DNA of 64,000 bases, from the NCBI RefSeq assembly GCF_009805705.1, contig NZ_VSMB01000011.1:1-64000 (forward strand). Reading direction: 5' to 3'. Shown in pieces: positions 15,273 to 23,552 of the stretch. The notes under the pieces are model-generated. The model ran no database searches. It saw only the letters and a program-made list of their open reading frames with translations, and was not told the origin of the DNA. How positions within the stretch are numbered: the first letter of the stretch is position 1; every line of letters begins with the position of its first letter. The translations under genes were made by a program, and so were the position numbers. The DNA comes from Ruania rhizosphaerae (GTDB lineage: Bacteria > Actinomycetota > Actinomycetes > Actinomycetales > Beutenbergiaceae).

Positions 15273-17953
15273 CCCGCGTCACGCCAGGTGGCCCCGGTGC
15301 CGACACTCACCTCGAGCGGGACGGCCAGGTCGGCCGCCGCGCCCATGTGCTCGCGTAGGATGCTCTCGGCCTGCTGCTGCTCCCCCGCCGCGACCTCGAC
15401 CACGAGCTCGTCGTGGACCTGCAGCAGCAGCCGGGAGGCCAGCTTCTGCTCGGACATCGCTCGGTGAACACCGATCATCGCGACCTTGATGATGTCCGCC
15501 GCACTACCCTGGATCGGTGCGTTCAGAGCCATGCGCTCGGCCATCTCGCGCCGCTGACGATTGTCGCTGGTCAGGTCCGGGAGGTAGCGCCGGCGCCCGA
15601 GGATGGTCTGCGTGTATCCGTTCACGCGCGCCTGGTCGACAACAGAGGCGAGGTAGTCGCGCACGCCGCCGAACCGCTGGAAGTACTCCTCCATCAGCTC
15701 ACGCGCCTCTGCGGTGGGAATCTTCAGTTGCCGTGAGAGCCCGAAGGCACTCAGACCGTACGCCAGCCCATAAGACATCGCCTTGATCTTCGACCGCATC
15801 GGGGCCGTCACCTCCTCGGGCGCGACATCGAAGACGCGCGAACCGACGAAGGAGTGCAGATCTTCCCCGGAGCGGAACGCCTCGATGAGACCTTCATCCT
15901 CGGAGAGGTGGGCCATGATCCGCATCTCGATCTGCGAATAGTCGGCCGTCAGCAGTGACTCGTAGCCGCTGCCGACCACGAACGCCGCCCGGATCCGGTG
16001 GCCCTCCTCGGTGCGGATCGGGATGTTCTGCAGGTTCGGGTCGGCAGACGAGAGCCGGCCCGTGGCCGCGATCGTCTGGGAGTAGGTCGTGTGGATCCGT
16101 CCGTCCGCGGCCACCGTACGCAGCAGTCCTTCGACGGTCTGCCGCAACCGGATCTGATCCCGGTGGGTGAGCAGGTGCTCCAGGAACGGGTGCTCCGTCT
16201 TGGTGTACAGGTCCGCCAAGGCATCCGCATCCGTGGTGTACCCGGTCTTGGTCTTGCGGGTCTTGGGCATCTCCAGATCGCCGAAGAGCACCTCCTGCAG
16301 CTGCTTGGGCGAACTGAGGTTGACCTCGCGCCCGATCACCTCATACGCCTGACTGGCGGCCGATCGCACGTGATCGTCGAACTGGCGCTCGAGATCGCGC
16401 AGGTAGTCGACGTCAGCGGCGATACCGGCCCTCTCCATCTCGGCGAGCACGTGTGCCACCGGCAGTTCGAGGCTGGTGAGCAGCGGGACGGATGAGCGCT
16501 GATCGAGTTGTTCGGTCAACACGTCCGCTAGCTCGGCCACCGCGGCCGCCCGGACGGCGGACAGCTCGATCTCATCCGGGCCGTCGAGCACCAGCATCTG
16601 CTGCCCGGATGCCTCCGACTCACTCCCGTCGCCGGCCTTGAGCTCTCGCCCCAGGAAGCGCAGCGTGAGGTCGGCGAGCGCGTACGAACGCTGGTCCGGG
16701 TGGCACAAGTAGGCGGCGGTCGCGGTGTCGAAGGTCACGCCCGCCAGGGTCAGACCCCGACCATCCAGGCAGTGCCACGCGGTCTTGGCGTCGTGCAGCA
16801 CCTTCTCCGCGGTCTCGTTCGCGAGCCATGTGGCCAGTACTTTCTCATCCTCCGGGGCGATCTCGGTGAGGTCGATCGTCAGCACGGCGCCACCGGGTGC
16901 CGCGATCGCCAGTCCCCACGCGTCCCCCGTACCGGCGGCTGCGCTCCCCCTCACATCGACACCGAGCCGGGTGTCACCGTGCTCATCCATCCAGCGGGTC
17001 AGAGCGCCAGTCTGCAACGCGGTGACGTCGAGGGCGAAGGACTCCGCCGTGGCGGACTCGGTGTCCTGAGGATCCATCTCGAACAAGCGATCCCGCAGCA
17101 CCCGGAACTCCAAGGCGTCGAAGACCTGATGCACACGCTCCCGTTCGAACGGCTGACGCACGATCTCGTCCAGCCCGACCGGAAGTTCCATATCCCGCAG
17201 CAACTCGTTCAACTCGCGGTTGAGCAGCACCTGGTCGAGATGGTCCCGCAGCGACTGGCCCGCCTTGCCGGTGATCGCGGGGGCGTTCGCAACAATGCCC
17301 TCGAGGCCCCCATGTGCCAGGATCCATTTCGCTGCCGTCTTGGGACCCACCCCGGGAACGCCGGGCAGGTTGTCGCTGGTCTCCCCCACCAGCGCGGCCA
17401 GGTCGCTGTACTGCTCGGGACGCACCCCGTACTTCTCCTCGACCGCAGCCGGTGTCATCCGCACCAGGTCGGAGACGCCCTTGCGGGGGTAGAGCACGGT
17501 GACGCCGTCGGTCACCAGCTGGTAGGTGTCCCTGTCGCCGGAGCAGATGAGCACCTCGTATCCGGCCGAGCCCGCTTGGCTGGCGAGGGTGGCGATGATG
17601 TCATCTGCCTCGAATCCCTCACGGCCGAGGGTCGTGATGCTCAGTGCCGCCAGGACCTCTTCGATCAGCGGGATCTGGCCGCGGAACTCCTGGGGTGTCT
17701 CCTCTCGCGTCCCCTTGTACTCGGCATAGGTGTCCTTGCGGAAGGTCTGGCTGGAGACGTCGAAGGCCACCGCCACGTGCGTGGGTTCCTCGTCCCGGAG
17801 CAGGTTGATCAGCATCGACGTGAACCCGTAGACAGCATTCGTGGTCTGGCCCGTCGTCGTGGAGAAGTTCTCGACCGGGAGGGCGAAGAACGCACGGTAG
17901 GCCATCGAGTGTCCGTCGATGAGCAGGAGTCGGGGTCGCGCAGTGTCACTCAC
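15266..17953 (-). CDS. polA: DNA polymerase I
   Basis: PolA fills repair gaps and removes Okazaki primers. Domains in order: 5'-3' flap exonuclease (about 1-300, with LLLIDGHSMAYRAFFALP at the start), a degenerate 3'-5' exonuclease fold (about 320-500), and the polymerase. Polymerase motifs are A (DYSQIEMRIMAHLS), B (KAMSYGLAYGLSAFG) and C (QVHDELVVEV). The proofreading DxE motif reads DVRG, so proofreading is probably absent, as in mycobacterial and Taq PolA. GTG at 17953 gives 895 residues (VSDTARPRLLLIDGHS); ATG at 17974 would add 7. The frame remains open further upstream but that part is not conserved. Confidence 0.96.
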   Translation of the reverse strand: MSDTARPRLLLIDGHSMAYRAFFALPVENFSTTTGQTTNAVYGFTSMLINLLRDEEPTHVAVAFDVSSQTFRKDTYAEYKGTREETPQEFRGQIPLIEEVLAALSITTLGREGFEADDIIATLASQAGSAGYEVLICSGDRDTYQLVTDGVTVLYPRKGVSDLVRMTPAAVEEKYGVRPEQYSDLAALVGETSDNLPGVPGVGPKTAAKWILAHGGLEGIVANAPAITGKAGQSLRDHLDQVLLNRELNELLRDMELPVGLDEIVRQPFERERVHQVFDALEFRVLRDRLFEMDPQDTESATAESFALDVTALQTGALTRWMDEHGDTRLGVDVRGSAAAGTGDAWGLAIAAPGGAVLTIDLTEIAPEDEKVLATWLANETAEKVLHDAKTAWHCLDGRGLTLAGVTFDTATAAYLCHPDQRSYALADLTLRFLGRELKAGDGSESEASGQQMLVLDGPDEIELSAVRAAAVAELADVLTEQLDQRSSVPLLTSLELPVAHVLAEMERAGIAADVDYLRDLERQFDDHVRSAASQAYEVIGREVNLSSPKQLQEVLFGDLEMPKTRKTKTGYTTDADALADLYTKTEHPFLEHLLTHRDQIRLRQTVEGLLRTVAADGRIHTTYSQTIAATGRLSSADPNLQNIPIRTEEGHRIRAAFVVGSGYESLLTADYSQIEMRIMAHLSEDEGLIEAFRSGEDLHSFVGSRVFDVAPEEVTAPMRSKIKAMSYGLAYGLSAFGLSRQLKIPTAEARELMEEYFQRFGGVRDYLASVVDQARVNGYTQTILGRRRYLPDLTSDNRQRREMAERMALNAPIQGSAADIIKVAMIGVHRAMSEQKLASRLLLQVHDELVVEVAAGEQQQAESILREHMGAAADLAVPLEVSVGTGATWRDAGH

Positions 17954-17972
17954 ACCTGACAGCCTAGGACGC

Positions 17973-18404
17973 ATGACCGACACTGCAGGCCCTGACTCGC
18001 GCTCGACCGCCCCCGCCGAGGACGTCGACCTCCGTGGAACGCTGGTGGAACGTCTCGGGATCGAGCTGCTCGAGATCGGCTCCGACCGGACGACGGGACG
18101 CATGCCGGTGGCGGGAAACACACAGCCGGCAGGGTTGCTGCACGGCGGCGCGTCCGCGGCGCTGGCAGAGACGCTCGCCTCCATCGCGGCGACCGTCCAC
18201 GCCGGTCCAGGGCGCGCCGCAGTGGGGCTGGATCTCAATGCGACGCACCATCGTGGGGTTCGCCACGGCTGGGTCCGCGGGCAAGCGCAGGCGATTCACC
18301 TGGGCCGCTCGACTGCCGCCTACGAGATCGCAGTCGTGGAGGAGGAGTCGGGACGGCGGGTCTGCACGGCACGCTTGACCTGCCTGCTCCTGGACTCCGC
18401 CTGA
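17973..18404 (+). CDS. PaaI-type hotdog-fold acyl-CoA thioesterase
   Basis: This 143-residue protein contains the hotdog signature GLLHGGASAALAETLAS (54-70), with the HGG turn that binds the thioester, and the closing strand ending in CTARLTCLLL. It hydrolyses acyl- or aryl-CoA esters in related enzymes such as PaaI and MenI-like proteins; the substrate here is unknown. ATG at 17973 follows TAGGA. The start is 19 bases from the divergent polA GTG. The last 85 bases overlap the 3' end of the acetyltransferase gene on the opposite strand. Confidence 0.88.
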   Translation: MTDTAGPDSRSTAPAEDVDLRGTLVERLGIELLEIGSDRTTGRMPVAGNTQPAGLLHGGASAALAETLASIAATVHAGPGRAAVGLDLNATHHRGVRHGWVRGQAQAIHLGRSTAAYEIAVVEEESGRRVCTARLTCLLLDSA

Positions 18405-19030
18405 CTGCGCTCGAGCAGCGCCGTCAGTTCCATCCCGCGCGCTGGCGTCTCCGGCAGCCCACGACTACGGCGACGCCGGGCGATGAGCTCCTCGAGACCC
18501 CGTGGCCGGCGCTCCCGCGACGGCGTCCCGTTCGGTTCGAGGCGGCGCAGCAGCGATGCAGTCTCGGCCACGCGGCGCGCACCGGCAGGCAGGAACCCCA
18601 GTCCGGCGAGGAACCGCTGCTCGCTACGGGCGCCCGTGAGCGGAGCAGTGATCATACGGTCGGCCCCGTGACGAGCGGCTAGGACCGCACACTGGTGCAA
18701 CAGTGCGCGGCCGACCCCGCGACGTCGATGCTCGGCGTCGACATACAGCGCTTCGATCTGCGTGTACGGGACATCGCACAGCAATCCTGGCGACACCAGC
18801 TGGACAAGGGCAATGCCCACCGTCGCCCCGTCTGACTCGGCGATCACCAGCCGGCTCTCCGGCATCTCGAACCAGGCAGCAAGCTGGCTGTCGAGCCCGG
18901 CGACCTCGGGTGCGATGAACTGCGGTCCGAGCGGGGAGTCCGCACGTGCCGAACTCAGGACGGGCAGCACCGAGTCCAGGTCGGCGGCATCCGCGAGACG
19001 GGCGCGCACGGCTCCGATGCTCACCGCCAT
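18320..19030 (-). CDS. GNAT-family N-acetyltransferase
   Basis: This 236-residue protein has a GNAT domain in the first 160 residues. The acetyl-CoA loop is RRGVGRALLHQ (about 103-113), preceded by the strand IEALYVDAEH. The C-terminal 70 residues are Arg-rich and look disordered (RERRPRGLEELIARRRRSR). The end of the gene runs 85 bases antisense into the thioesterase gene, which may explain the odd tail composition. The acceptor is unknown; it could be a small molecule or a protein. It is downstream of the ANTAR regulator, with an 86-base gap. Confidence 0.82.
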   Translation of the reverse strand: MAVSIGAVRARLADAADLDSVLPVLSSARADSPLGPQFIAPEVAGLDSQLAAWFEMPESRLVIAESDGATVGIALVQLVSPGLLCDVPYTQIEALYVDAEHRRRGVGRALLHQCAVLAARHGADRMITAPLTGARSEQRFLAGLGFLPAGARRVAETASLLRRLEPNGTPSRERRPRGLEELIARRRRSRGLPETPARGMELTALLERSQAESRSRQVKRAVQTRRPDSSSTTAIS

Positions 19031-19116
19031 GCCACCTCCTACGACCTCGTCCGGATGCTCTCACACACTACGCCCACTCCTGGGCCGGCGGGCGGGCCCG
19101 CTGCCCTCGGGAGTGA

Positions 19117-19797
19117 CTACTTCGCGCCCACCTGGTCGATCACTGCGTCGGCCACCTCGCGCATGGTCAGGCGCCGGTCCATCGACGTCTTCTGAATCCA
19201 CCGGAAGGCCTCCGGCTCGGACAGGCCCATCTTCGTCATCAGCAAGCCCTTGGCACGGTCGACGCGCTTGCGGGTCTCGAAGCGGTCGGTGAGATCTGCC
19301 ACCTCGGACTCGAGCGCCGAGATCTCCTGGTGACGGGAGATCGCGATCTCCAGTGCGGGCAGCAGGTCACCGGGGGTGAAGGGCTTGACGACATACGCCA
19401 TCGCTCCCGCGTCCCGTGCCCGCTCCACCAGCTCTGTCTGGGAGAACGCAGTCAGGAGCACCACGGGGGCAATGCGGGCCTTCGTGATCTTCTCCGCTGC
19501 CGAGATTCCATCCAGCACAGGCATCTTGACGTCCATCACGACGACGTCCGGCTTCAGATCAGTCGCGAGTTGGATAGCGGTCTCGCCATCTCCAGCTTCC
19601 CCGACCACCTCGTAGCCCGCCTCAGCGAGGGTCTCGACCACGTCGAGACGGATGAGCGCCTCGTCCTCGGCCACCACCGCTCGGCGGGTGCGCCCTGGGG
19701 CGGGCTTCTCCTCAGGCACCCCCTCGGGGATGTCGAGGTCCAGCAAGTTGGCGTCAGGCTTCTCCGGCGTCCCGCCGGTGGTCTCGTCCGTGCTCAC
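19117..19797 (-). CDS. ANTAR-domain response regulator (PdtaR/Rv1626-like)
   Basis: This 226-residue regulator has a receiver domain at about 37-155. The acidic pocket is EDE (44-46), the phospho-acceptor Asp89 is in VVVMDVKMPVLDG, and Lys138 is in VVKPF. A coiled linker and an ANTAR RNA-binding domain follow at about 165-223 (RVDRAKGLLMTKMGLSE). ANTAR regulators act by binding paired hexaloops in mRNA leaders and preventing termination. A matching histidine kinase is not in this window, as with orphan PdtaR. The GTG start at 19797 has AGGA 7 bases upstream. The first 36 residues are an acidic/Pro-rich extension. Confidence 0.92.
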   Translation of the reverse strand: MSTDETTGGTPEKPDANLLDLDIPEGVPEEKPAPGRTRRAVVAEDEALIRLDVVETLAEAGYEVVGEAGDGETAIQLATDLKPDVVVMDVKMPVLDGISAAEKITKARIAPVVLLTAFSQTELVERARDAGAMAYVVKPFTPGDLLPALEIAISRHQEISALESEVADLTDRFETRKRVDRAKGLLMTKMGLSEPEAFRWIQKTSMDRRLTMREVADAVIDQVGAK

Positions 19798-19847
19798 GAG
19801 GCGATCCTAACGCGCGTGGACAGGGCCCGCTGCACCTGCGTTCCCCG

Positions 19848-19932
19848 TGCCCCGTCCCGGACTCGAACCGGGACGCCCGTGAGGGCAGCCGGGTTTGAGC
19901 CGACCGCGTCTGCCAATTCCGCCAACGGGGCA
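19848..19932 (-). tRNA. tRNA-Leu (anticodon CAA)
   Basis: Read on the minus strand, the acceptor arms TGCCCCG/CGGGGCA pair fully. The anticodon stem GTCGG/CCGGC encloses CTCAAAC, giving anticodon CAA, which decodes UUG. The long variable arm (GCCCTCACGGGC region) and the TTCGAGTCC T-loop are typical of tRNA-Leu. CCA is not encoded. Confidence 0.95.
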
Positions 19933-20015
19933 TCGGGCCCGTTCACGGGCCGCGAGCAGACATCCTAGCGCGATCTGCACGACCTTCTTCACGCCGAGCC
20001 GCTGCATCGCCGGAG

Positions 20016-21254
20016 CTATTGCTCAACCGGGTCCCGCACGAGCGGGCAGGTCATGCAATGACCTCCGCCACGGCCACGGCCGAGCTCACCACCGCGGATC
20101 TCGATCACCTCGATGCCCGCCTCGCGCAACAAGGCGTTCGTCACCGTGTTCCGGTCATAGGTGAACACCACACCCGGCTCGACGGCGACGGCGTTGTTGC
20201 CACTGTCCCATTGCTGGCGTTCCGAGGCGTAGACGTCACCGCCTGTCTCGATCACCCGGAGCGAAGGCAGGCCCATGGCCCGGGCCACGACGTCGGTGAA
20301 GGTGCCGACCCCCTCGTCGACGACCTCGAGGCCCGGCGGCTGGTCGGCCGGGTAAAGAGAGAAGGTATGAATGCCGTCCACGATCGCCGGGTACACAGTG
20401 GCCACATCACGGTCGGCGAAAGTGAACACGGTGTCGAGGTGCATGGCCGAACGCAGTTTCGGCATTCCCGCCACCACCACGTGTGTGGCGGCACCGGCCT
20501 CGAAGAGCACGGTCGCGAGCTGGGTGATCGCCTGTCGCGAGGTCCGCTCCCCCATGCCCAGCAGCACCACGCCATTGCCGACAGGCATCACATCACCGCC
20601 CTCAAGCGTGGCGTGGCCCCAATCCAGCTCCGGATCCCCCCACCAGATTCGGCAGTCGGCGTACTCCGGATGAAACGTGTAGATGGCCTTCATCAGCAAG
20701 GTCTCCTCACGTCGCGCCGGCCAGTACAACGGGTTCAGAGTCAGTCCGCCATACAGCCAGCTGGTCGTGTCGCGGGTGTAGAGCATGTTCGGCAACGGCG
20801 GCAGCAGATACTCCGACCGCGGTGTTCCGCTCACCTCCGCGAGAGCCACATAGGCAGGCCGGAACTCACGCGGAAGATCCGTCGTGGCCAGGCCGCCGAT
20901 CAGGTGGTCCGCGAGTTGACGCGCAGGCACCGTGTCCAGGTAGGCAAGCGTGTCGGCCACCAGGCCCAGACCCACCCGGTTGGGCACGATCGTACGGTCG
21001 AGCAGCCAGCGACGGGCCGGCGGCAACTGCATCGTCTCGGTGAGAAGGTCGCCCAGGTCGACAACCTCGACCCCACGGCCGGTGAGCTGATCGACGAAGT
21101 CGGCGTGGTCACGTTGAGCAGCCTGCACCCACAGCACGTCGTCGAAGAGCAGATCGTCCGCCGTCGAGGGTGTCAGCCGTTCGTGCGCGCGGCCGGGCGC
21201 ACAGACCAGCACCTTGCGCAAGCGTCCGACCTCGGAGTGGACACCGAGGGTCAT
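20016..21254 (-). CDS. arcA: Arginine deiminase
   Basis: This enzyme converts arginine to citrulline and ammonia. It has 412 residues from ATG 21254, the usual length. Catalytic features: the nucleophile Cys400 in GGGHCMTCP, exactly 12 residues from the end as in Pseudomonas ArcA; His and Asp in [13 protein letters not shown]; and the substrate-binding [11 protein letters not shown]. The frame extends upstream, but this ATG overlaps the stop of the HAD gene by 4 bases, so the two are coupled. No ornithine carbamoyltransferase, carbamate kinase or arginine/ornithine antiporter is nearby, so energy-yielding fermentation cannot be inferred from this locus alone. Acid or nitrogen stress roles are alternatives. 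Confidence 0.95.
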   Translation of the reverse strand: MTLGVHSEVGRLRKVLVCAPGRAHERLTPSTADDLLFDDVLWVQAAQRDHADFVDQLTGRGVEVVDLGDLLTETMQLPPARRWLLDRTIVPNRVGLGLVADTLAYLDTVPARQLADHLIGGLATTDLPREFRPAYVALAEVSGTPRSEYLLPPLPNMLYTRDTTSWLYGGLTLNPLYWPARREETLLMKAIYTFHPEYADCRIWWGDPELDWGHATLEGGDVMPVGNGVVLLGMGERTSRQAITQLATVLFEAGAATHVVVAGMPKLRSAMHLDTVFTFADRDVATVYPAIVDGIHTFSLYPADQPPGLEVVDEGVGTFTDVVARAMGLPSLRVIETGGDVYASERQQWDSGNNAVAVEPGVVFTYDRNTVTNALLREAGIEVIEIRGGELGRGRGGGHCMTCPLVRDPVEQ

Positions 21255-21820
21255 GCTGAGAGCACCGCGGCCGCGAACTCCGTGATGTGACGAACACGGT
21301 GCGGATGGTCGAGGTGGCTGTTCCACGGCCGGTCCATCACGTACACGCGCGAACCCGTCTGCCGGATCGCCACCACGTTGTCGGCGCTGTCGTCAACGAA
21401 GTAGTCCGTCCGCACACGGGCCTTGTCGGCCGTGAAAGTCAGATCGTCGTACGGGATGCCGTGACGGGCCGCCCATTCGTGCGTCTGCTGCCGCACCGCT
21501 GCGGCATAGGGGCTGAACCCTCCGCTGCCCCGCGCGGTGACGAGATGGATCTGGTGACCGGCTGCCCGCAACTGCTGCAAGGCCCCGATCGCACCGGCGA
21601 TCGGTGGTGCGCCGAAGAGGCTGCCGTCGTGGATCCCGCTCTCGATGACCTCCCACCACTGTTCCGCGGTACATCCGTACTCGCGGTGCGGCGTCCAGGA
21701 GGTGATGGCCCGCACCTCGCCGGCGAGGCCCGCCTGGACCGACAGCTGATGTGCCCGGCCCGACCAGTCATAGAGGACATCATCGATGTCCACTCCCACC
21801 ACGAGGGCCGAGCCGTCCAC
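21251..21820 (-). CDS. HAD-superfamily phosphatase, 5'-nucleotidase (NT5C)-like
   Basis: This 189-residue protein has the HAD motif [10 protein letters not shown], with Asp11 as nucleophile and Asp13 as general acid. There is a Thr in [10 protein letters not shown] (motif II) and [11 protein letters not shown] (motif IV). The short cap and layout resemble cytosolic 5'(3')-deoxyribonucleotidase-type proteins. ATG at 21820 is plausible. It is translated just ahead of arginine deiminase, overlapping it by 4 bases. Why a nucleotidase-like phosphatase should pair with arginine deiminase is not known. Substrate undetermined. Confidence 0.75.
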   Translation of the reverse strand: MDGSALVVGVDIDDVLYDWSGRAHQLSVQAGLAGEVRAITSWTPHREYGCTAEQWWEVIESGIHDGSLFGAPPIAGAIGALQQLRAAGHQIHLVTARGSGGFSPYAAAVRQQTHEWAARHGIPYDDLTFTADKARVRTDYFVDDSADNVVAIRQTGSRVYVMDRPWNSHLDHPHRVRHITEFAAAVLSA

Positions 21821-21883
21821 ATCGTCTCCTTCGTCGCATCGATCACCGGAGAACCTACTGTGCCACGTGCACGGCCGCGGCGG

Positions 21884-22579
21884 TCAGCCGACCACCACAC
21901 TCTCCACCAGCTCGCGGCAGGATCTCTCGATCTCGGGCCGCGCGGACCCAGACGTCCACTGGCAGCCCAGGAAGAGCAACTCGGTCTGGGAGAAGAGCCA
22001 GTATCCGCGGAAGTCGTAGTTCGGTATGCGCATGTCCTGAGTCACGGCAGGCAGGCCGGCCACCTCTGTCACCTGAGGCTCGTTCAACGCCTCAGAGCCG
22101 AGCGTGTCCTGGTATTGCTGGACCCGCTCCAGCATGGCCGCCACGGGCACCTGGCCGCATTCGCGTGCCAGGTCGCCCCAGTCAAGTCCTTCGTATCCGA
22201 TGATGCCGAGCAGATCGAGTGTGTCGTACCCCGGATCGTCGGGAACGAGCGTGATCAGGAAAGTCTGCCGCTCGTAGGCGAGGTCGTCGTAGTAGCCGCC
22301 CGCCTCGGTGTACCCGGCCGGGATTGTCCACCGCGCATCGGCAGCGACGCGCGCGTCGGTCAGGTCGATCTGCTCCTCACCGGCACCCTTGTTCCCGGCA
22401 TCGGGAGCTCCGCACTCCAGCAGCTGCGGCGGGATCGTGCGGCGCGGCTCACCAGGGCGGCCGTCAGAGGTCTCACCCGAGGTGCCGGGCGTGGGCGCGT
22501 TCTCGCTTCCAGCTCCAGGCACCTGACATCCCGTGAGCACGCCGGCGAGGAGCAGCCCGACGGCGGCACGCCAGATCAC
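21884..22579 (-). CDS. Lipoprotein of unknown function, tandem paralogue B
   Basis: GTG at 22579 is my choice (GGTGGG 7 bases upstream); GTG at 22591 is possible. The signal peptide AAVGLLLAGVLTGCQ carries an LTGC lipobox. The mature protein (about 210 residues) has an acidic/Ser linker, IPPQLLECG, a LDWG-LARECGQVPV block, and a C-terminal NYDFRGYWLFS...CQW...C pattern with three conserved cysteines. It is a clear paralogue of the gene 14 bases upstream: blocks such as TEVAGLPA, GYWLFS and the LV-SV-VG ending recur in order. No known domain recognised; it should be anchored outside the membrane. Confidence 0.8.
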   Translation of the reverse strand: MIWRAAVGLLLAGVLTGCQVPGAGSENAPTPGTSGETSDGRPGEPRRTIPPQLLECGAPDAGNKGAGEEQIDLTDARVAADARWTIPAGYTEAGGYYDDLAYERQTFLITLVPDDPGYDTLDLLGIIGYEGLDWGDLARECGQVPVAAMLERVQQYQDTLGSEALNEPQVTEVAGLPAVTQDMRIPNYDFRGYWLFSQTELLFLGCQWTSGSARPEIERSCRELVESVVVG

Positions 22580-22593
22580 TGTCAGACCCACCG

Positions 22594-23346
22594 TCAGCCC
22601 ACCCGTACGCTCGCCACCAGGTCGGCGCAGCCGTCCTCGACGACCGGCCGGTACTGCGCGTCGGTCCACTGGCAGTACACATGCACCAGATCCGTGCGTG
22701 AGAACAGCCAGTACCCGACGTAGTCGTAGGAATCGAGCCCAACCTCCTGTGTGATCGCCGGCAGCCCTGCCACCTCCGTCATCTGCGCGTCGGTGAGCGG
22801 CTCGGCACCGATCTGGTCACGGTAGCCGGCGAGACGCTCCTCGACGGCGTCCAACGGCACCTGCGCGCACTCGCTGGCCAGCGGACCCCAGTCCAGCCCT
22901 GTGTACACGACGACGTTGACGACATTGAGCGACGGGACGGTCGAGTCAGTGGGTTCTGCGACCCAGATCTGGTCGAGCGTCTCGACCGGGTTGTCCTCGA
23001 CGTAGCCGAAAGCCTCCTGGAAACCGTCGGGCATCGACCAGCTGGCAGTGGTCAGGTCGGTGTCGGTCAGGAGCAGCCCGCCATCGTCGCTGGAATCCGG
23101 GTCGGTCCCCTTGTCCTGGTCAACTTTGTCCGGTGTGGACGGGTCACCGCACTCGAGCAGCTGCGGCGGGATCGTAGCCGGCCCGTCGGAGGCTCCATCG
23201 CCGCCACTGGTATCGCCGCTGCCCTCCGCGGACGAATCGGACCCATCCGGCTGGCCGTCCTCCGGCCCGCCGACAAGCTGGCATCCGGTGGGCACCAGCA
23301 GTGCGAGCACGGCGGTGGCCGCCGCCCACATCCGATTCCTGCGCAC
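22594..23346 (-). CDS. Lipoprotein of unknown function, tandem paralogue A
   Basis: GTG at 23346 follows AGGAG by 8 bases. Signal AATAVLALLVPTGCQ has the lipobox PTGC, then a Gly/Ser/Asp-rich linker of about 45 residues. The globular part repeats the blocks of its neighbour: IPPQLLECG, GLDWGPLASECAQVPL, TEVAGLPAITQEV, DSYDYVGYWLFS, CQW, and a final Cys followed by LVASVRVG. The conserved cysteine spacing suggests a disulfide-bonded extracytoplasmic domain. The pair arose by duplication and has diverged at the linkers. I cannot assign a function. The frame is open upstream, but that part lacks conservation. Confidence 0.8.
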   Translation of the reverse strand: MRRNRMWAAATAVLALLVPTGCQLVGGPEDGQPDGSDSSAEGSGDTSGGDGASDGPATIPPQLLECGDPSTPDKVDQDKGTDPDSSDDGGLLLTDTDLTTASWSMPDGFQEAFGYVEDNPVETLDQIWVAEPTDSTVPSLNVVNVVVYTGLDWGPLASECAQVPLDAVEERLAGYRDQIGAEPLTDAQMTEVAGLPAITQEVGLDSYDYVGYWLFSRTDLVHVYCQWTDAQYRPVVEDGCADLVASVRVG

Positions 23347-23494
23347 TGCGATCACTCCTGTCCGATACTCGACCTCCCCGAACGGTACCGCGACCGTCCG
23401 CCGCACACGCGTCCCATGGCGGGCAGATCTGCCCGCCACTGCGCACCACGGGGAGTCAGCACGACCGCCACCTGCGCAACTGCTCAGAGACGGA

Positions 23495-23539
23495 CCGAGG
23501 GCGCCGGCGGCGCCTATGCGCGGGACCGGGCGCCCTCGG
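23495..23539 (-). terminator. pyk transcription terminator
   Basis: A perfect 11-bp inverted repeat (23495-23505 with 23529-23539; arm CCGAGGGCGCC) begins 14 bases after the pyk stop. The remaining gap to 23347 shows no gene. Confidence 0.75.
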
Positions 23540-23552
23540 ATGCCGTGGACGA

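Noticed and set aside
16700-17959. 419-codon plus-strand frame within polA
   Set aside because: Antisense shadow of a conserved polymerase gene; no family features.
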